A stretch of DNA of 42,723 bases from a virus: the IMG/VR virus record IMGVR_UViG_3300046816_000422, positions 1 through 42,723 of that record; one strand, written 5' to 3'. This document shows, piece by piece, positions 7,902 through 15,239 of the stretch. Made by a program: the position numbers and the translations under genes. Positions within the stretch are counted from its first letter, which is position 1. Each line of letters starts with the position of its first letter. A model generated the notes under the pieces. The model saw nothing but the letters and a program-made list of their open reading frames with translations. It ran no database searches and was not told where the DNA came from.

Positions 7902-9473
7902 CTAGCTGAATTTGCCGAACGGGCCGCCGGCCATTTTGGGGCGACCTCGCTTCGGGGCCGGCGGAGCGGTGCCGGGCTTGAACTCATACTTCCCCCGGTC
8001 GCGCTTGCGCCGCGGCAACGGCCGCTCCATGCAGAGGTACCGTTTCGGGTCCATCAGGTGATCGTCGCGCTTGACGACGCCGAAGCTGCCGTCGTCGTTG
8101 GGTTCGCGGCGATAGCGGCCGCGCTCCCAGAGCAGCTTCTTACAGTTCTCACCGATCTTCAGAAGCGGGAAGGCCATCTCGAGCCCCTCGACCGACATCG
8201 TGTGTTCGAGCCGGCGCATGACTTCAAAGCAGCCGGCTTCGACGTCATTGGAGCGCGCCTTGCGGACCCGGATCCCAGCGTTGCGGTAGGCCCGATCGGT
8301 TTTGATGTTGGTCTGCACGTTGCGGGAGTCGGCGGCCGGGTCGATGATCGAGCGCCGCGGTGCTCCGACCTCCCACTCGGCCCGTTTGGCGAGGATCTTC
8401 TCGGCCGCGTTTTCGGGGATCGCCCAGCGGTCGTGCAGGTACAGCTCGTCGTAGATCCAGAGGACGTCGTCGGAGTCGAAGCCGCCGAAGACGACACCCG
8501 TGGTGACGATGCCGGGGTCGATCGACTCGAAGCGGGTAAGGCTCTGGACGAACTCCGGGGTCAGCTTCTCGCAGACGTGAAGGTCGCGGTCGAAGTTCTC
8601 GTAGACGAGCCCCTGCGCGTGAACGAAATAGCCGGACTTACGCGCCGCCCGCATCCCCTCCGGGATTTTTTCTTCGGCTTCGCGCTTGCCTTCCTCGTCC
8701 AGGTGGGGGTTGTCGTCCTGGTCGGCGCGGACCAGGATCATCCCGTCCGAGACCCAGACGTCCTCGGCGACTTCCTCACCCCGTTCTTCCCACAGCTCGT
8801 CGTAGGTCCAACCAAGCCCGTGCACCGGGGAGAAAGTGAACAGTTCGTCACCGCGGAACTCGACCAGGCGGTTGACGTTGGCCTGGCGGATCTCTTCGCC
8901 TTTGGCGCCCTTCGGTTCCTCGTCGTAGTGGATCCGGTGGCGCGAGGTACCGCCGAACTTCGAGACGTCCTGTTCGCACGTCATGAACTCGAAGAAGTTG
9001 CCGTTGGCGAAGCGCAGCTCGTGTTTCTTGTCGGAGTAGGCCTCTTCCCAGGAGCCGCGATAGAGCTGGGCCGCCGGCACCCACTCCCGCAGCGTCTTCA
9101 GGATTTCCTCCTGGCCGCGGCCGTAGTCGGGGGTGATGATCCGGCAGAAGAACTCGTCCCAGATCTTGTACTCGAGCAGGTGGGGCGGCATGACCTCGAC
9201 GTCGACCGCCTGAATCAGGTCGTCCAGGATGCCGGCGACCGACTTGCCGGAGCGTTCGCCCCCCAGGAAGACGCGGACCTTGCGCGGGGTGCCGTGGAAG
9301 GGCGCCTGCTTGACGTGGGGGAAGTAGCGCAGCAGAGGATTGACCCGCAGCCGTTCGATCAGCTCGCGCAGCTGCGCCTGGACTACGGGATCGGCGAGGG
9401 CCTTTGGATCGTCAACCCGGATCTTGAGGCCGGGCGGGAGGGCGGATAGATCGAAGGTCTCGAGTCGCTTCAC
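7902..9473 (-). CDS. terL: terminase large subunit
   Basis: 523 aa. The ATPase domain has a Walker A at residues 71-78 (GGERSGKS) and a Walker B-type YDEE at 183-186. A C-terminal RNase H-fold nuclease begins near 315 with FESIDPG (Asp319) and SIIDPA (Asp378) as likely metal-binding acids. It cuts concatemeric DNA and drives it through the portal. The start is GTG overlapping the stop of a 30-aa ORF (GTGA). The candidate small subunit lies about 8.5 kb away, beyond the plus-strand operon, an unusual separation. Confidence 0.92.
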   Translation of the reverse strand: MKRLETFDLSALPPGLKIRVDDPKALADPVVQAQLRELIERLRVNPLLRYFPHVKQAPFHGTPRKVRVFLGGERSGKSVAGILDDLIQAVDVEVMPPHLLEYKIWDEFFCRIITPDYGRGQEEILKTLREWVPAAQLYRGSWEEAYSDKKHELRFANGNFFEFMTCEQDVSKFGGTSRHRIHYDEEPKGAKGEEIRQANVNRLVEFRGDELFTFSPVHGLGWTYDELWEERGEEVAEDVWVSDGMILVRADQDDNPHLDEEGKREAEEKIPEGMRAARKSGYFVHAQGLVYENFDRDLHVCEKLTPEFVQSLTRFESIDPGIVTTGVVFGGFDSDDVLWIYDELYLHDRWAIPENAAEKILAKRAEWEVGAPRRSIIDPAADSRNVQTNIKTDRAYRNAGIRVRKARSNDVEAGCFEVMRRLEHTMSVEGLEMAFPLLKIGENCKKLLWERGRYRREPNDDGSFGVVKRDDHLMDPKRYLCMERPLPRRKRDRGKYEFKPGTAPPAPKRGRPKMAGGPFGKFS

Positions 9474-9562
9474 CCGAGAGCCAGGGAGGACGACTTCCCT
9501 GGCAGCTCCCAGCGCCGGGCGCGATCGAGAAGGCGGCCGAGCGCCCCGCCGAGCCGGGTCAC
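9470..9562 (-). CDS. 30-aa coupled ORF before terL
   Basis: GTG at 9562 overlaps the upstream stop by four bases (GTGA) and its own stop overlaps the terL GTG in the same way, leaving no intergenic DNA. The peptide (MTRLGGALGRLLDRARRWEL...) is a basic amphipathic helix of 30 aa. No homology can be claimed. Its value may be to carry ribosomes to terL by translational coupling. The perfect fit at both ends is the evidence that it is translated. Confidence 0.45.
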   Translation of the reverse strand: MTRLGGALGRLLDRARRWELPGKSSSLALG

Positions 9563-9783
9563 TTGTGCGCCCCTCTCGGCCTCACCTTGGCGCTGTGCAG
9601 GTTGGAGCGGCGCCGGAGGCGCTTGCCCTTCTTGGTGGGCCCTCCGAAGGGCTCCCTCGGGGAACTGACGGGATAGCCGCTGCCGGGCGGTGGCTGCTTG
9701 TAGAACAGCTTTTCGAGCAGGGTCTCGTCAGCCTTGGTCAGGAGACGCTGTGCCGCGCGCTCGTAGGGACCGGAGGCGGCCAT
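9559..9783 (-). CDS. small basic hypothetical protein
   Basis: 74 aa. N-terminal helix with YERAAQRLLTKADETLLEKL, then a Pro/Gly turn and a basic tail (KKGKRLRRRSNLHSAKVRPR). It starts with ATG three bases after the stop of the upstream gene. The basic end suggests nucleic acid binding. No family recognised; its place immediately upstream of terL would suit a packaging accessory factor, but that is inference. Confidence 0.6.
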   Translation of the reverse strand: MAASGPYERAAQRLLTKADETLLEKLFYKQPPPGSGYPVSSPREPFGGPTKKGKRLRRRSNLHSAKVRPRGAHK

Positions 9784-9786
9784 CGC

Positions 9787-10170
9787 CTACTGCCCGACCG
9801 GGGCCGCCGCCTTCTTCGGGTGGCCGTACTTGGCCCGCCACTCGGGCGAGCCGAACTTCAGCTTCGCGCCACCTTCACTCTTCGGCCCTTCCCCCTGGGG
9901 GGGGTTCGTGGCTTCCGTTTCTTCTTCGGCGGGAGCCTTCTTCTTGGGGCGCCGTTTGGCGACCGTCTTGGCGACCGCGGCCGCACGATCGGCCTTCGGC
10001 CGCAGGCCCTCGAGGGTCTGAGCGAAGCGGGCCCGCTCGCCGAGCTTGCCGCTCGCCTTGGCGGCCGCGGCGAGCTTGCCGGCGGGGATCTTCTTGCCCT
10101 GCGGGACGTGCAGATCTGTATGTAGGGCGCCGGGCTTTTTGATTGCCCCAGCGATGAAGTTGTCAGCCAT
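9787..10170 (-). CDS. Ala/Lys-rich phage protein, DNA-binding-like
   Basis: 127 aa. Residues 8-50 carry the pattern KKPGALHTDLHVPQGKKIPA...GERARFAQTL, a short helical domain common in phage head-region proteins (KGALHxxLGVPxGKKIP...RARxAxTLxxL). The remainder is an Ala/Lys/Pro-rich linker with KTVAKRRPKKKAPA and a C-terminal second basic patch. Function of the domain is unknown; the charge suggests DNA association. It starts with ATG overlapping the upstream gene by 8 bases. Confidence 0.6.
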   Translation of the reverse strand: MADNFIAGAIKKPGALHTDLHVPQGKKIPAGKLAAAAKASGKLGERARFAQTLEGLRPKADRAAAVAKTVAKRRPKKKAPAEEETEATNPPQGEGPKSEGGAKLKFGSPEWRAKYGHPKKAAAPVGQ

Positions 10171-10453
10171 TCTTCCTTCCCTTCTTGCGTTGGATGCGCT
10201 CGGCGACCTCGACCATAGCCGCGGCGCCCGGTTCGGTTTTCGGGTCCGGCCTGTCGGCCGGAACAGCAGCAGGTGGAGGCGGAGCGCCTTCGACCAGATT
10301 GAGCCCCAGGACTTCGCGGATCAGCTCGGCGCGGTCGACGCCGCGCTCGGCGGCGAGCACCCGGAAGCGACGGTCTTCGCGGGGGGAGATGCGGAAGCGG
10401 AAGGTGCGACTGCGAACCGAGTCGCGATCCTCTCGCGGCTGGTTGCTCGGCAT
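10163..10453 (-). CDS. ribbon-helix-helix-like DNA-binding protein
   Basis: 96 aa from the ATG at 10453 (TGATG overlap with the upstream zinc protein). Residues ~14-48 (RSRTFRFRISPREDRRFRVLAAERGV then DRAELIREVLGL) show a basic beta strand followed by two helices, the layout of Arc/MetJ-type ribbon-helix-helix repressors. A Pro/Ala linker and a basic KGRKNG tail follow. It could regulate the leftward operon it lies in; no operator is assigned. Confidence 0.55.
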   Translation of the reverse strand: MPSNQPREDRDSVRSRTFRFRISPREDRRFRVLAAERGVDRAELIREVLGLNLVEGAPPPPAAVPADRPDPKTEPGAAAMVEVAERIQRKKGRKNG

Positions 10454-10647
10454 CAGCCGCCGCGCTTGCCGTGCTGGGAGACTTTGCCGGAGTTTTTGCC
10501 TCGCTTGCCGCCGATCGTGCGGTGCGCCGGCCGGGCGCGGACCGGGCGGAAGCGGCCGACGCCGCACTCCTGGCAGGAGGGACCGTGGCCGAAGCTGTGC
10601 TTGCAACGCCGGCAGCGGAAGCTGCGCGGGCGGACGTGGGTCTGCAT
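10453..10647 (-). CDS. small zinc-ribbon protein
   Basis: 64 aa with CRRC (residues 12-15) and CQEC (26-29), the four cysteines of a zinc ribbon, embedded in Arg/Lys/Gly-rich sequence. The tail (GGKRGKNSGKVSQHGKRGG) is very basic. Likely binds nucleic acid. It overlaps the downstream gene start (TGATG) and has a GAGG ribosome site. One of at least seven such cysteine-pair proteins in this genome. Confidence 0.65.
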   Translation of the reverse strand: MQTHVRPRSFRCRRCKHSFGHGPSCQECGVGRFRPVRARPAHRTIGGKRGKNSGKVSQHGKRGG

Positions 10648-10654
10648 GGTCCTC

Positions 10655-10960
10655 CTAGAGGGGGTCGGGTGGGTCGTCGGGGAACGGCCATTCGTCGGGG
10701 ACGAAGAGGCCGGGGCGGCGTTTGAAGCTCTCCTCCCAGAGAACCTCGGTCTCGGTCACCGCGTGGCCGTAGAGCATCTCGTCGCGGAGCGCGCGGTTGG
10801 CGATGTCGGCGAGGGCGGGAGCGTGATAGTCGGCGAGCTTGGCGGCGAGCTTCGCCGCCTTGCGGTTCCTGGGGCGCCACCACGCGCCGTCGATCCGCAC
10901 CACGTAGAACTTGCCCCAGATGTCGCGGCGACGCTTCCAGCGGGCCCAGAGACGTCGCAC
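10655..10960 (-). CDS. hypothetical protein
   Basis: 101 aa from the GTG at 10960, two bases beyond the stop of the small membrane ORF; an upstream extension would run through that ORF in a shadow frame. The N-terminus is basic with tryptophans (RRLWARWKRRRDIWGKFYVV), followed by a helical AAKLAAKLADYHAPALADIA and a C-terminal acidic/proline tail. Not recognised. Could be a small nucleic-acid or membrane-associated protein. Confidence 0.55.
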   Translation of the reverse strand: MRRLWARWKRRRDIWGKFYVVRIDGAWWRPRNRKAAKLAAKLADYHAPALADIANRALRDEMLYGHAVTETEVLWEESFKRRPGLFVPDEWPFPDDPPDPL

Positions 10961-10962
10961 GA

Positions 10963-11070
10963 TCAGGGAACCGCGGTCGCTTCGGCGAAGGTGATCGCCA
11001 GCCAGACGACGGCGACCCAGAAGACGAAGATGCCGGCGACGCCGACTGCGAAGCCGAGCTTGGCGCTCAT
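10963..11070 (-). CDS. 35-aa single-pass membrane protein
   Basis: ATG at 11070 overlaps the upstream stop (ATGA). The peptide MSAKLGFAVGVAGIFVFWVA continues VVWLAITFAEATAVP: almost the whole protein is one transmembrane helix. The stop is two bases before the next GTG. Overlaps at the start and tight spacing at the end support translation. Function unknown. Confidence 0.55.
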   Translation of the reverse strand: MSAKLGFAVGVAGIFVFWVAVVWLAITFAEATAVP

Positions 11071-11996
11071 GCGCCCGGCTCGTCGGGGCCGGGGGCGTCG
11101 GCGTCCTCCGGTTCGCCATCCTCGATCTCTTCGGGCTCCTCGTCCTCCTCGAGATCGTCTAGCTCGGCCGCAGCCTCCGTCTCGACATCGGGCCCGAGAT
11201 CAACTCCCTGGGGGGGAGGGACAGCGTCGGCCAGGGCCGCGAGCTGCTCGGGCTCTTGGAAGACCAGCACCACGCCGGCCGCGGACCCGTCCTCGGCGTC
11301 TTCGATGTAGACCGGGAAGCTGCCGTCGCCGAAGGGGGTGTGCATCAGCACCGCGATCGGAGCGCCGGTCGGACTGTGGAGCTGCATGGGAGAGGAGGGA
11401 AAGTTCTCAGTGGAAAACGACTTGTAGCGATCGAGGGAGCCGGAGGCGATGTGGGCCGGGTCGCAGATCAAGACCATGCCAGAGTCGATGCCGACGACCG
11501 GCACGACAGCGTCGAGCTCCTCGTCGGGCTCCGTTGGAGAGACACCCTCGAGCTGCTGCCGCTGGTCGATCGCCAAGCCGACCGCGAACTCGACGTCGGG
11601 AACCCCGGAGGCGTCCAGCGAAGAGGAGGCGACTTGGATGATCCCTTCGCGCTCGAGCAGATTGAACTCGACCTCGAGCGCCGCCTCGAGCTGGGCAAGG
11701 CGATCCACGATGTAGCCACCGCGGGCCTCGTCCAGCATCGCCGTGAACATGCGGATGCCGGGGAGCAGCGAGTGCTCGGGGACCTGAAGGTCGAGATCCT
11801 CGGGCGGAAGATCGTAGGCCGCTGCCTCGACCTGGGCCTGCGGCACCCTCAAGCCCTCGTCGGTGAACACCTGGCGCTCCATCTGCCGGCGAGCGGCGGC
11901 CTCGTGCTCCTCGGGCGGGCCGGCCATCTCCTCCGTCGCGGCCGCGACCTGGCGCTGGCGCTGTTGCTGCTTGCGACGCTGCCTACCCCTTGGCAT
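11067..11996 (-). CDS. DUF4241-like protein with acidic tail
   Basis: 309 aa from the ATG at 11996, after GAGAGGAAG. The first ~30 residues are Arg/Gln-rich. The middle is alpha-helical. Residues ~165-255 contain VGIDSGMVLICDPAHI, then QLHSPTGAPIAVLMHTPFGD, GSFPVYIEDAEDGSAAGVVL: the order V/IDSG - xDP - GDGxxPVY is the signature of a small family often annotated DUF4241, function unknown. The last ~45 residues are a run of Asp/Glu/Pro. The acidic tail could mimic DNA or bind a basic partner. Confidence 0.55.
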   Translation of the reverse strand: MPRGRQRRKQQQRQRQVAAATEEMAGPPEEHEAAARRQMERQVFTDEGLRVPQAQVEAAAYDLPPEDLDLQVPEHSLLPGIRMFTAMLDEARGGYIVDRLAQLEAALEVEFNLLEREGIIQVASSSLDASGVPDVEFAVGLAIDQRQQLEGVSPTEPDEELDAVVPVVGIDSGMVLICDPAHIASGSLDRYKSFSTENFPSSPMQLHSPTGAPIAVLMHTPFGDGSFPVYIEDAEDGSAAGVVLVFQEPEQLAALADAVPPPQGVDLGPDVETEAAAELDDLEEDEEPEEIEDGEPEDADAPGPDEPGA

Positions 11997-12276
11997 CAGC
12001 CTTCTTCCTCTCGTTTTCGACCCAGCCGACCCAGCCGACCCGACCCGTTTTGACGTCAATCACCTGCACTGTGTGGGAGGGAACGATCAGATGGCCGGAG
12101 CACATTCCTTCGGCGACGATCACGGCGCGCAGCCCGTGCATCTGAGTCGAGTACCACATCAGATTGCTCTCGGCGTCGAAGACCTGGACCTCCCAGACCG
12201 GGCGCCAGAAGCGCCATTGAAAGGTGAGCTTGAACCAGTCGCGCCAGGACGGATTGGGCACGACGACGGGGGTCAC
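11983..12276 (-). CDS. hypothetical protein, beta-rich
   Basis: 97 aa beginning with GTG inside the upstream stop (GTGA). The N-terminal WRDWFKLTFQWRFWRPVWEV is strongly aromatic and basic, followed by strands (AVIVAEGMCSGHLIVPSHTV). Near the end the DNA repeats GACCCAGCC units (about 12023-12050), giving the peptide VGWVGWV. It overlaps the next gene by 14 bases. No family recognised. Confidence 0.55.
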   Translation of the reverse strand: MTPVVVPNPSWRDWFKLTFQWRFWRPVWEVQVFDAESNLMWYSTQMHGLRAVIVAEGMCSGHLIVPSHTVQVIDVKTGRVGWVGWVENERKKADAKG

Positions 12277-12650
12277 GAGATCGGCCAGAGCTGGTCAAGG
12301 ATCTGCTGCTCGCGGACGATCAGCGCCTCCAGCCGGTCCCGCGCGAGATCGGCGGCCTCCTTGGCGACTGGTTCGCCCGTCTCGACTTTCTTGCGGGCCT
12401 GGTCGACGCGGGTGCCCTGGACGTGCTGCTCGTCGCGGACTACCTGCAGCTCCATGAAGAGGGCCGATCGGTTGAGATCGCGGTAGGGGATCGCCCGGTG
12501 CAGGAGCATCCGCGTGAACAGCTCGAGATCCAGGAAGGGGCCGTCGTCGCCGAACACGATCGCGTCGCCGACGATGCGGACGATCTTCTCCTGCATCTCG
12601 GCGAACTCCTCGCCGGGGGAAGTGTCCTGGCGCTCCGCAGCCTCAGCCAT
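12273..12650 (-). CDS. hypothetical helical protein
   Basis: 125 aa from the ATG at 12650, which lies 8 bases inside the end of the upstream gene. Central segment DDGPFLDLELFTRMLLHRAI followed by long charged helices (ARKKVETGEPVAKEAADLAR, DRLEALIVREQQILDQL). Likely an oligomeric helical bundle. Not recognised; part of the tightly overlapped small-gene chain leading into terminase. Confidence 0.55.
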   Translation of the reverse strand: MAEAAERQDTSPGEEFAEMQEKIVRIVGDAIVFGDDGPFLDLELFTRMLLHRAIPYRDLNRSALFMELQVVRDEQHVQGTRVDQARKKVETGEPVAKEAADLARDRLEALIVREQQILDQLWPIS

Positions 12651-12831
12651 TGGAGCCCCGGCTGCAGGCAAAGAGGGTCTGCTTTTCGACGGTGAAGAAG
12701 GCATCGTCCGATACCTCGGGGTCGCTGTGGTCGGCCGCTGAGATCAGGAGGCGGACGTCGGGCGCGACCTCGGGAAGCCACTCCCGCATCGTCTCGATCA
12801 CCCGCTCTTCGCTGGCCTTGCGGTCAGCCAC
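12643..12831 (-). CDS. 62-aa hypothetical protein
   Basis: Starts at a GTG in the sequence GTGGCTGA, where the upstream gene's TGA is the last codon of the same eight bases. MADRKASEERVIETMREWLP is helical; the C-terminus contains one Cys. No family recognised. Retained because both ends overlap real neighbours in the same way as the rest of the chain. Confidence 0.5.
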   Translation of the reverse strand: MADRKASEERVIETMREWLPEVAPDVRLLISAADHSDPEVSDDAFFTVEKQTLFACSRGSNG

Positions 12832-12979
12832 CGATGGCCGCCTTCAGCTTGTCGCAGAGTTCCTGCTGGTCGGGATCGAGAATCCACTCGGGGTGGTCCT
12901 TGCGGATCTCGTCCAGCCGGCCGAGCAGCTTCTCGACGGTGGCGTGCTTCAGGGTGAGCGTGACGTCAGGCAGCGGCAT
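12824..12979 (-). CDS. 51-aa helical protein
   Basis: ATG at 12979 overlaps the upstream stop (TGATG) and the TGA at 12824-12826 lies within the next gene's GTGGCTGA start. Sequence MPLPDVTLTLKHATVEKLLG... RLDEIRKDHPEWILDPDQQE is two amphipathic helices with one beta strand. Codon use (third-position G/C) matches neighbours. Function unknown. Confidence 0.55.
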   Translation of the reverse strand: MPLPDVTLTLKHATVEKLLGRLDEIRKDHPEWILDPDQQELCDKLKAAIGG

Positions 12980-13209
12980 CAGCTCGCCGATCCGGCGACG
13001 TCGAGCCTGAGTTCCTCGACCACCGCGGCCACCGCCTCGGCCGCGGTGGCACCCGTGCCGATCGCCGAGCCGCCGGCCATCGGCGAGTCGGGAGCCTCGC
13101 GACCGAAGTTCAGCATCGCCGACCAGCCGCCCTTCTGGCCGACCCCGAGTGCGAAGGTGCCCTCGTGCCCGGCGCAGAATGTCTCGATCGCGGCAAGGTT
13201 CGCCTCCAT
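12979..13209 (-). CDS. 76-aa hypothetical protein
   Basis: ATG at 13209 (TGATG with upstream gene). Residues include ETFCAGHEGTFALGVGQKGG, WSAMLNFGREAPDSP and a helical EAVAAVVEELRLDVAG end. Alternating Gly/aromatic strands followed by a C-terminal helix suggest a small alpha/beta fold. Not recognised. A longer frame to 13287 would have no ribosome site. Confidence 0.5.
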   Translation of the reverse strand: MEANLAAIETFCAGHEGTFALGVGQKGGWSAMLNFGREAPDSPMAGGSAIGTGATAAEAVAAVVEELRLDVAGSAS

Positions 13210-13469
13210 CAGACGGCTTCGTAGGTCGCGGCGAAGATCTCCGGCTTGCACGGGTAGAACTCGCCGGCCACGCCCTTGATGATCCAATCGCCGGGGCTCG
13301 CCAGATGGTCGCCCTCGAGGGTGGGAATGACGATCCCCGTGGGATGGCCGTTCGACGTGTGCCAGCCCTCGCAGCCCTCGAGGAAGACGCTCATCTCCTG
13401 GTCGATGAACCCCTCCTGGGGGTACTGGAGGGCCTCGACGGTGACCGGGCGCTTGCGGTAGAGGCCCAT
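13209..13469 (-). CDS. small conserved phage protein (PGDWIIKGVxGEFYPCKP family)
   Basis: 86 aa from the ATG at 13469 (TGATG overlap). It carries the well-known phage signature near residues 57-80: LEGDHLASPGDWIIKGVAGE followed by FYPCKPEIF and TYE. This family occurs in phages of many bacteria and its role is unknown; it is often found near structural or replication genes. N-terminus MGLYRKRPVTVEALQY is also typical (YRKKPVxVEAxQ). Confidence 0.75.
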   Translation of the reverse strand: MGLYRKRPVTVEALQYPQEGFIDQEMSVFLEGCEGWHTSNGHPTGIVIPTLEGDHLASPGDWIIKGVAGEFYPCKPEIFAATYEAV

Positions 13470-14431
13470 CAGGACAGCCTCCCCACCGCGAAGATCAGAG
13501 CTTGGCTCGTGATCTCGCCCGATTCGATCCGGCGCAGCAGCTCGGTTGCGGCCGCGGAGACGATCACGGCGGGAATGTCGCCGGGCTCGTCCGGGTCCTC
13601 GACGCCGTCCTCGGTGCCGAGACCGAAGTACTCGCCCTGGGGGGCGTCGTCGGCTTTCTCGGCGGCCTCGGCCTGCTCGAGGGACTCGACCGGCAGCTCC
13701 TCGTGAGCTTCGGCGTAGCGGGCCTCGGCCGCGCCGCGCAGATCCCCGAGCAGATCGAGCAGGCTCGGGATCGAGACGAAGGCGCCATCGGGGCCGACCA
13801 TCGTCTCCAGCTCTTGCGAGAACTCCGGCGCCCCTTTGTCCTCGCCGTTGATCGTGTTGGAGAGCAGGGCCTCCTCGATCACGTCGGCCAGCATCAGCGG
13901 GGTCGCGTTGCCGTCCGTCTTGCGGGAGAGGTCGCGGATCACGTCGCGGAGCAGCGCCCGCCGCGTGCCGTCGGCGGGCTCGCTGCCCTTCCACGGGGGG
14001 TAGGGCTCGGGCTTGCGGTCGTCGGGCGAAGGCTCGTAGCGGGTCAGCAGGCCGCAGTCGATCCCGTCTGACTCCGCCCCGTTGGACCAGCTGACTTCGG
14101 CCAGCCAGACGCCGCCCTGTTCGCGCAGCCCCTCCAGCTCGCCGAGCATCCCCTGCGGGCCGACCCCGAGATCCTTGGTGGTGGCGACCGTCTCGCCGAT
14201 CTCGAAGGGTGGCTTGCGGTGCTCGGCGAAAGGCTGGGACCGACCGACCAGCCGGCCGTAGCGCAGAGCCAGGATCGCGATCCGCTCACGCAGACCGAGC
14301 GGGGTGTGTTCCTCCTCGTCCACCCGCGGGATCGCGACCCGGTCCAGCTCGGCGTGAGCCTGGGTGACGATGTCTTCCCGCGCGGTATCCGCCCGCGCGG
14401 CCGACTCCATCCGCTCGACCTTCCCACTCAT
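13469..14431 (-). CDS. hypothetical protein, 320 aa
   Basis: 320 aa, second gene of the leftward operon. Three parts: a helical N-terminus with LGLRERIAILALRYGRLVGR, a beta-rich middle (ATTKDLGVGPQGMLGELEGL, GVWLAEVSW... ) and an acidic helical C-terminal third with EDGVEDPDEPGDIPAVIV. Not recognised. The ATG overlaps the first gene's stop by 4 bases. Size and lead position suggest an early-late regulator or virion accessory role, without direct evidence. Confidence 0.6.
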   Translation of the reverse strand: MSGKVERMESAARADTAREDIVTQAHAELDRVAIPRVDEEEHTPLGLRERIAILALRYGRLVGRSQPFAEHRKPPFEIGETVATTKDLGVGPQGMLGELEGLREQGGVWLAEVSWSNGAESDGIDCGLLTRYEPSPDDRKPEPYPPWKGSEPADGTRRALLRDVIRDLSRKTDGNATPLMLADVIEEALLSNTINGEDKGAPEFSQELETMVGPDGAFVSIPSLLDLLGDLRGAAEARYAEAHEELPVESLEQAEAAEKADDAPQGEYFGLGTEDGVEDPDEPGDIPAVIVSAAATELLRRIESGEITSQALIFAVGRLS

Positions 14432-14670
14432 TCTCCGACCTCGGAGGCCGCCGTCTCGGTCTCCATCTCGATCGGCCCCTCGACCAGCACAGGTATGTAC
14501 TCGATCCGTTTTTCGGACTCCGACCAGGCCAGCGCCGCTGCCGCCGAACCGACGACCTCCTTGATCCCCTCATAGGCCGGGGACCAGTAGGAGCGGAGGA
14601 TCGAATCGACCAGCTCCCCGGTCGCGGCCTGCAGCTTGACGGTCCAGACGAACTTCTTACGTGGCGGCAC
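14428..14670 (-). CDS. 80-aa hypothetical protein, first gene of the leftward late operon
   Basis: GTG at 14670, preceded by GAGGAG five bases upstream. Sequence MPPRKKFVWTVKLQAATGEL then DSILRSYWSP and an acidic tail. Beta-helix-helix layout. First leftward gene after the 569-bp divergent control region, so its leader should contain the late-operon promoter. Function unknown. Confidence 0.6.
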   Translation of the reverse strand: MPPRKKFVWTVKLQAATGELVDSILRSYWSPAYEGIKEVVGSAAAALAWSESEKRIEYIPVLVEGPIEMETETAASEVGE

Positions 14671-15028
14671 TTACTCCTCCTCAGTCGATGGCGGGATCCG
14701 CTGCCAGCCCCTACCCGGATCGCAGGCCCACAGGGTCCGAGTCTGGAGGGCGGTGCCTTGCAAGGGCACGTTCGCGACTGGCATGGGTCGGGAACCTACA
14801 TGGTCCGGCGGACGAGTGTGGGCACAGTGGCGCTCTTTGCGTCAATTCTTGTCTGGTGGGGAGGTGATTTAAGTAGAGGCGAGCGCGCGCACTCGCTGGC
14901 TCCCCCGCCCCCGTCGACTGACCGCGCGGGGGTCGTGAAACAACCGGAGGGTCCGGGCCGAAGTTGGGCAATTTTGAGTAGGCCGAGCGTCGATGTATCC
15001 ACTCTCGAATGATCCGTGCCTACCTGGG

Positions 15029-15052
15029 TTGACATTCCCTGGGGAATGACAA
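15029..15052. promoter_or_regulatory. operator-like palindrome with -35-like TTGACA
   Basis: Half-sites of 11 bases, 15029-15039 and 15042-15052, are inverted repeats with one mismatch around a TG centre; the inner CATTCCC/GGGAATG is perfect. The left half contains TTGACA, the consensus -35 hexamer. A good -10 at 16-18 bases is not visible on either strand, so I claim an operator more than a promoter. No other copy was noticed in the window. Confidence 0.45.
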
Positions 15053-15175
15053 GGCAGCCCGACGCTGCCAGCTCGCGCCTTTGATCCGGCGCGCGTCCGG
15101 TTGTCGCGGCGTCTCACCCGTCGATGATCGCCACCAATCCTCGTAGTCCATGCGTCCGCTTCCGCAGACCGGCGC

Positions 15176-15205
15176 TTGACTGTGGACACGTTCGGGGCGA
15201 AGCTA
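15176..15205 (+). promoter_or_regulatory. possible promoter of the plus-strand operon
   Basis: TTGACT at 15176-15181 with an AAGCTA hexamer 18 bases further on (15200-15205), about 35 bases before the first start codon at 15240. The -35 matches 5 of 6 consensus bases, the -10 is poor. It is the best candidate in the right place and orientation. Confidence 0.3.
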
Positions 15206-15239
15206 TCCGCTCATGAACGCACCGACCGAAGGGAACACG

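Larger units (their letters stand above)
14671..15239. promoter_or_regulatory. divergent intergenic control region
   Basis: 569 bases with no convincing gene between the leftward late operon (start 14670) and the rightward cargo operon (start 15240). It holds several inverted repeats: CCTTGCAAGG at 14756-14765 inside an imperfect longer palindrome, a GCGAG/CTCGC hairpin at 14879-14896, and a 24-base operator-like palindrome at 15029-15052 containing TTGACA. It also has an A/T-richer patch (ATTTAAGTAG, 14867-14876) unusual for this genome. Divergent promoters and regulator binding are expected here. Open frames crossing it have no ribosome sites and atypical composition. Confidence 0.6.

Noticed and set aside
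14428-14670. CI-like repressor or lysogeny module in the control region
   Set aside because: The first leftward product has no HTH; no gene of the window shows a full Cro/CI-type DNA-binding domain.
14671-15035. Small open frames within the divergent region (for example 14796-15035 and 14758-15012)
   Set aside because: No ribosome sites, low-complexity content, and they overlap operator-like palindromes.
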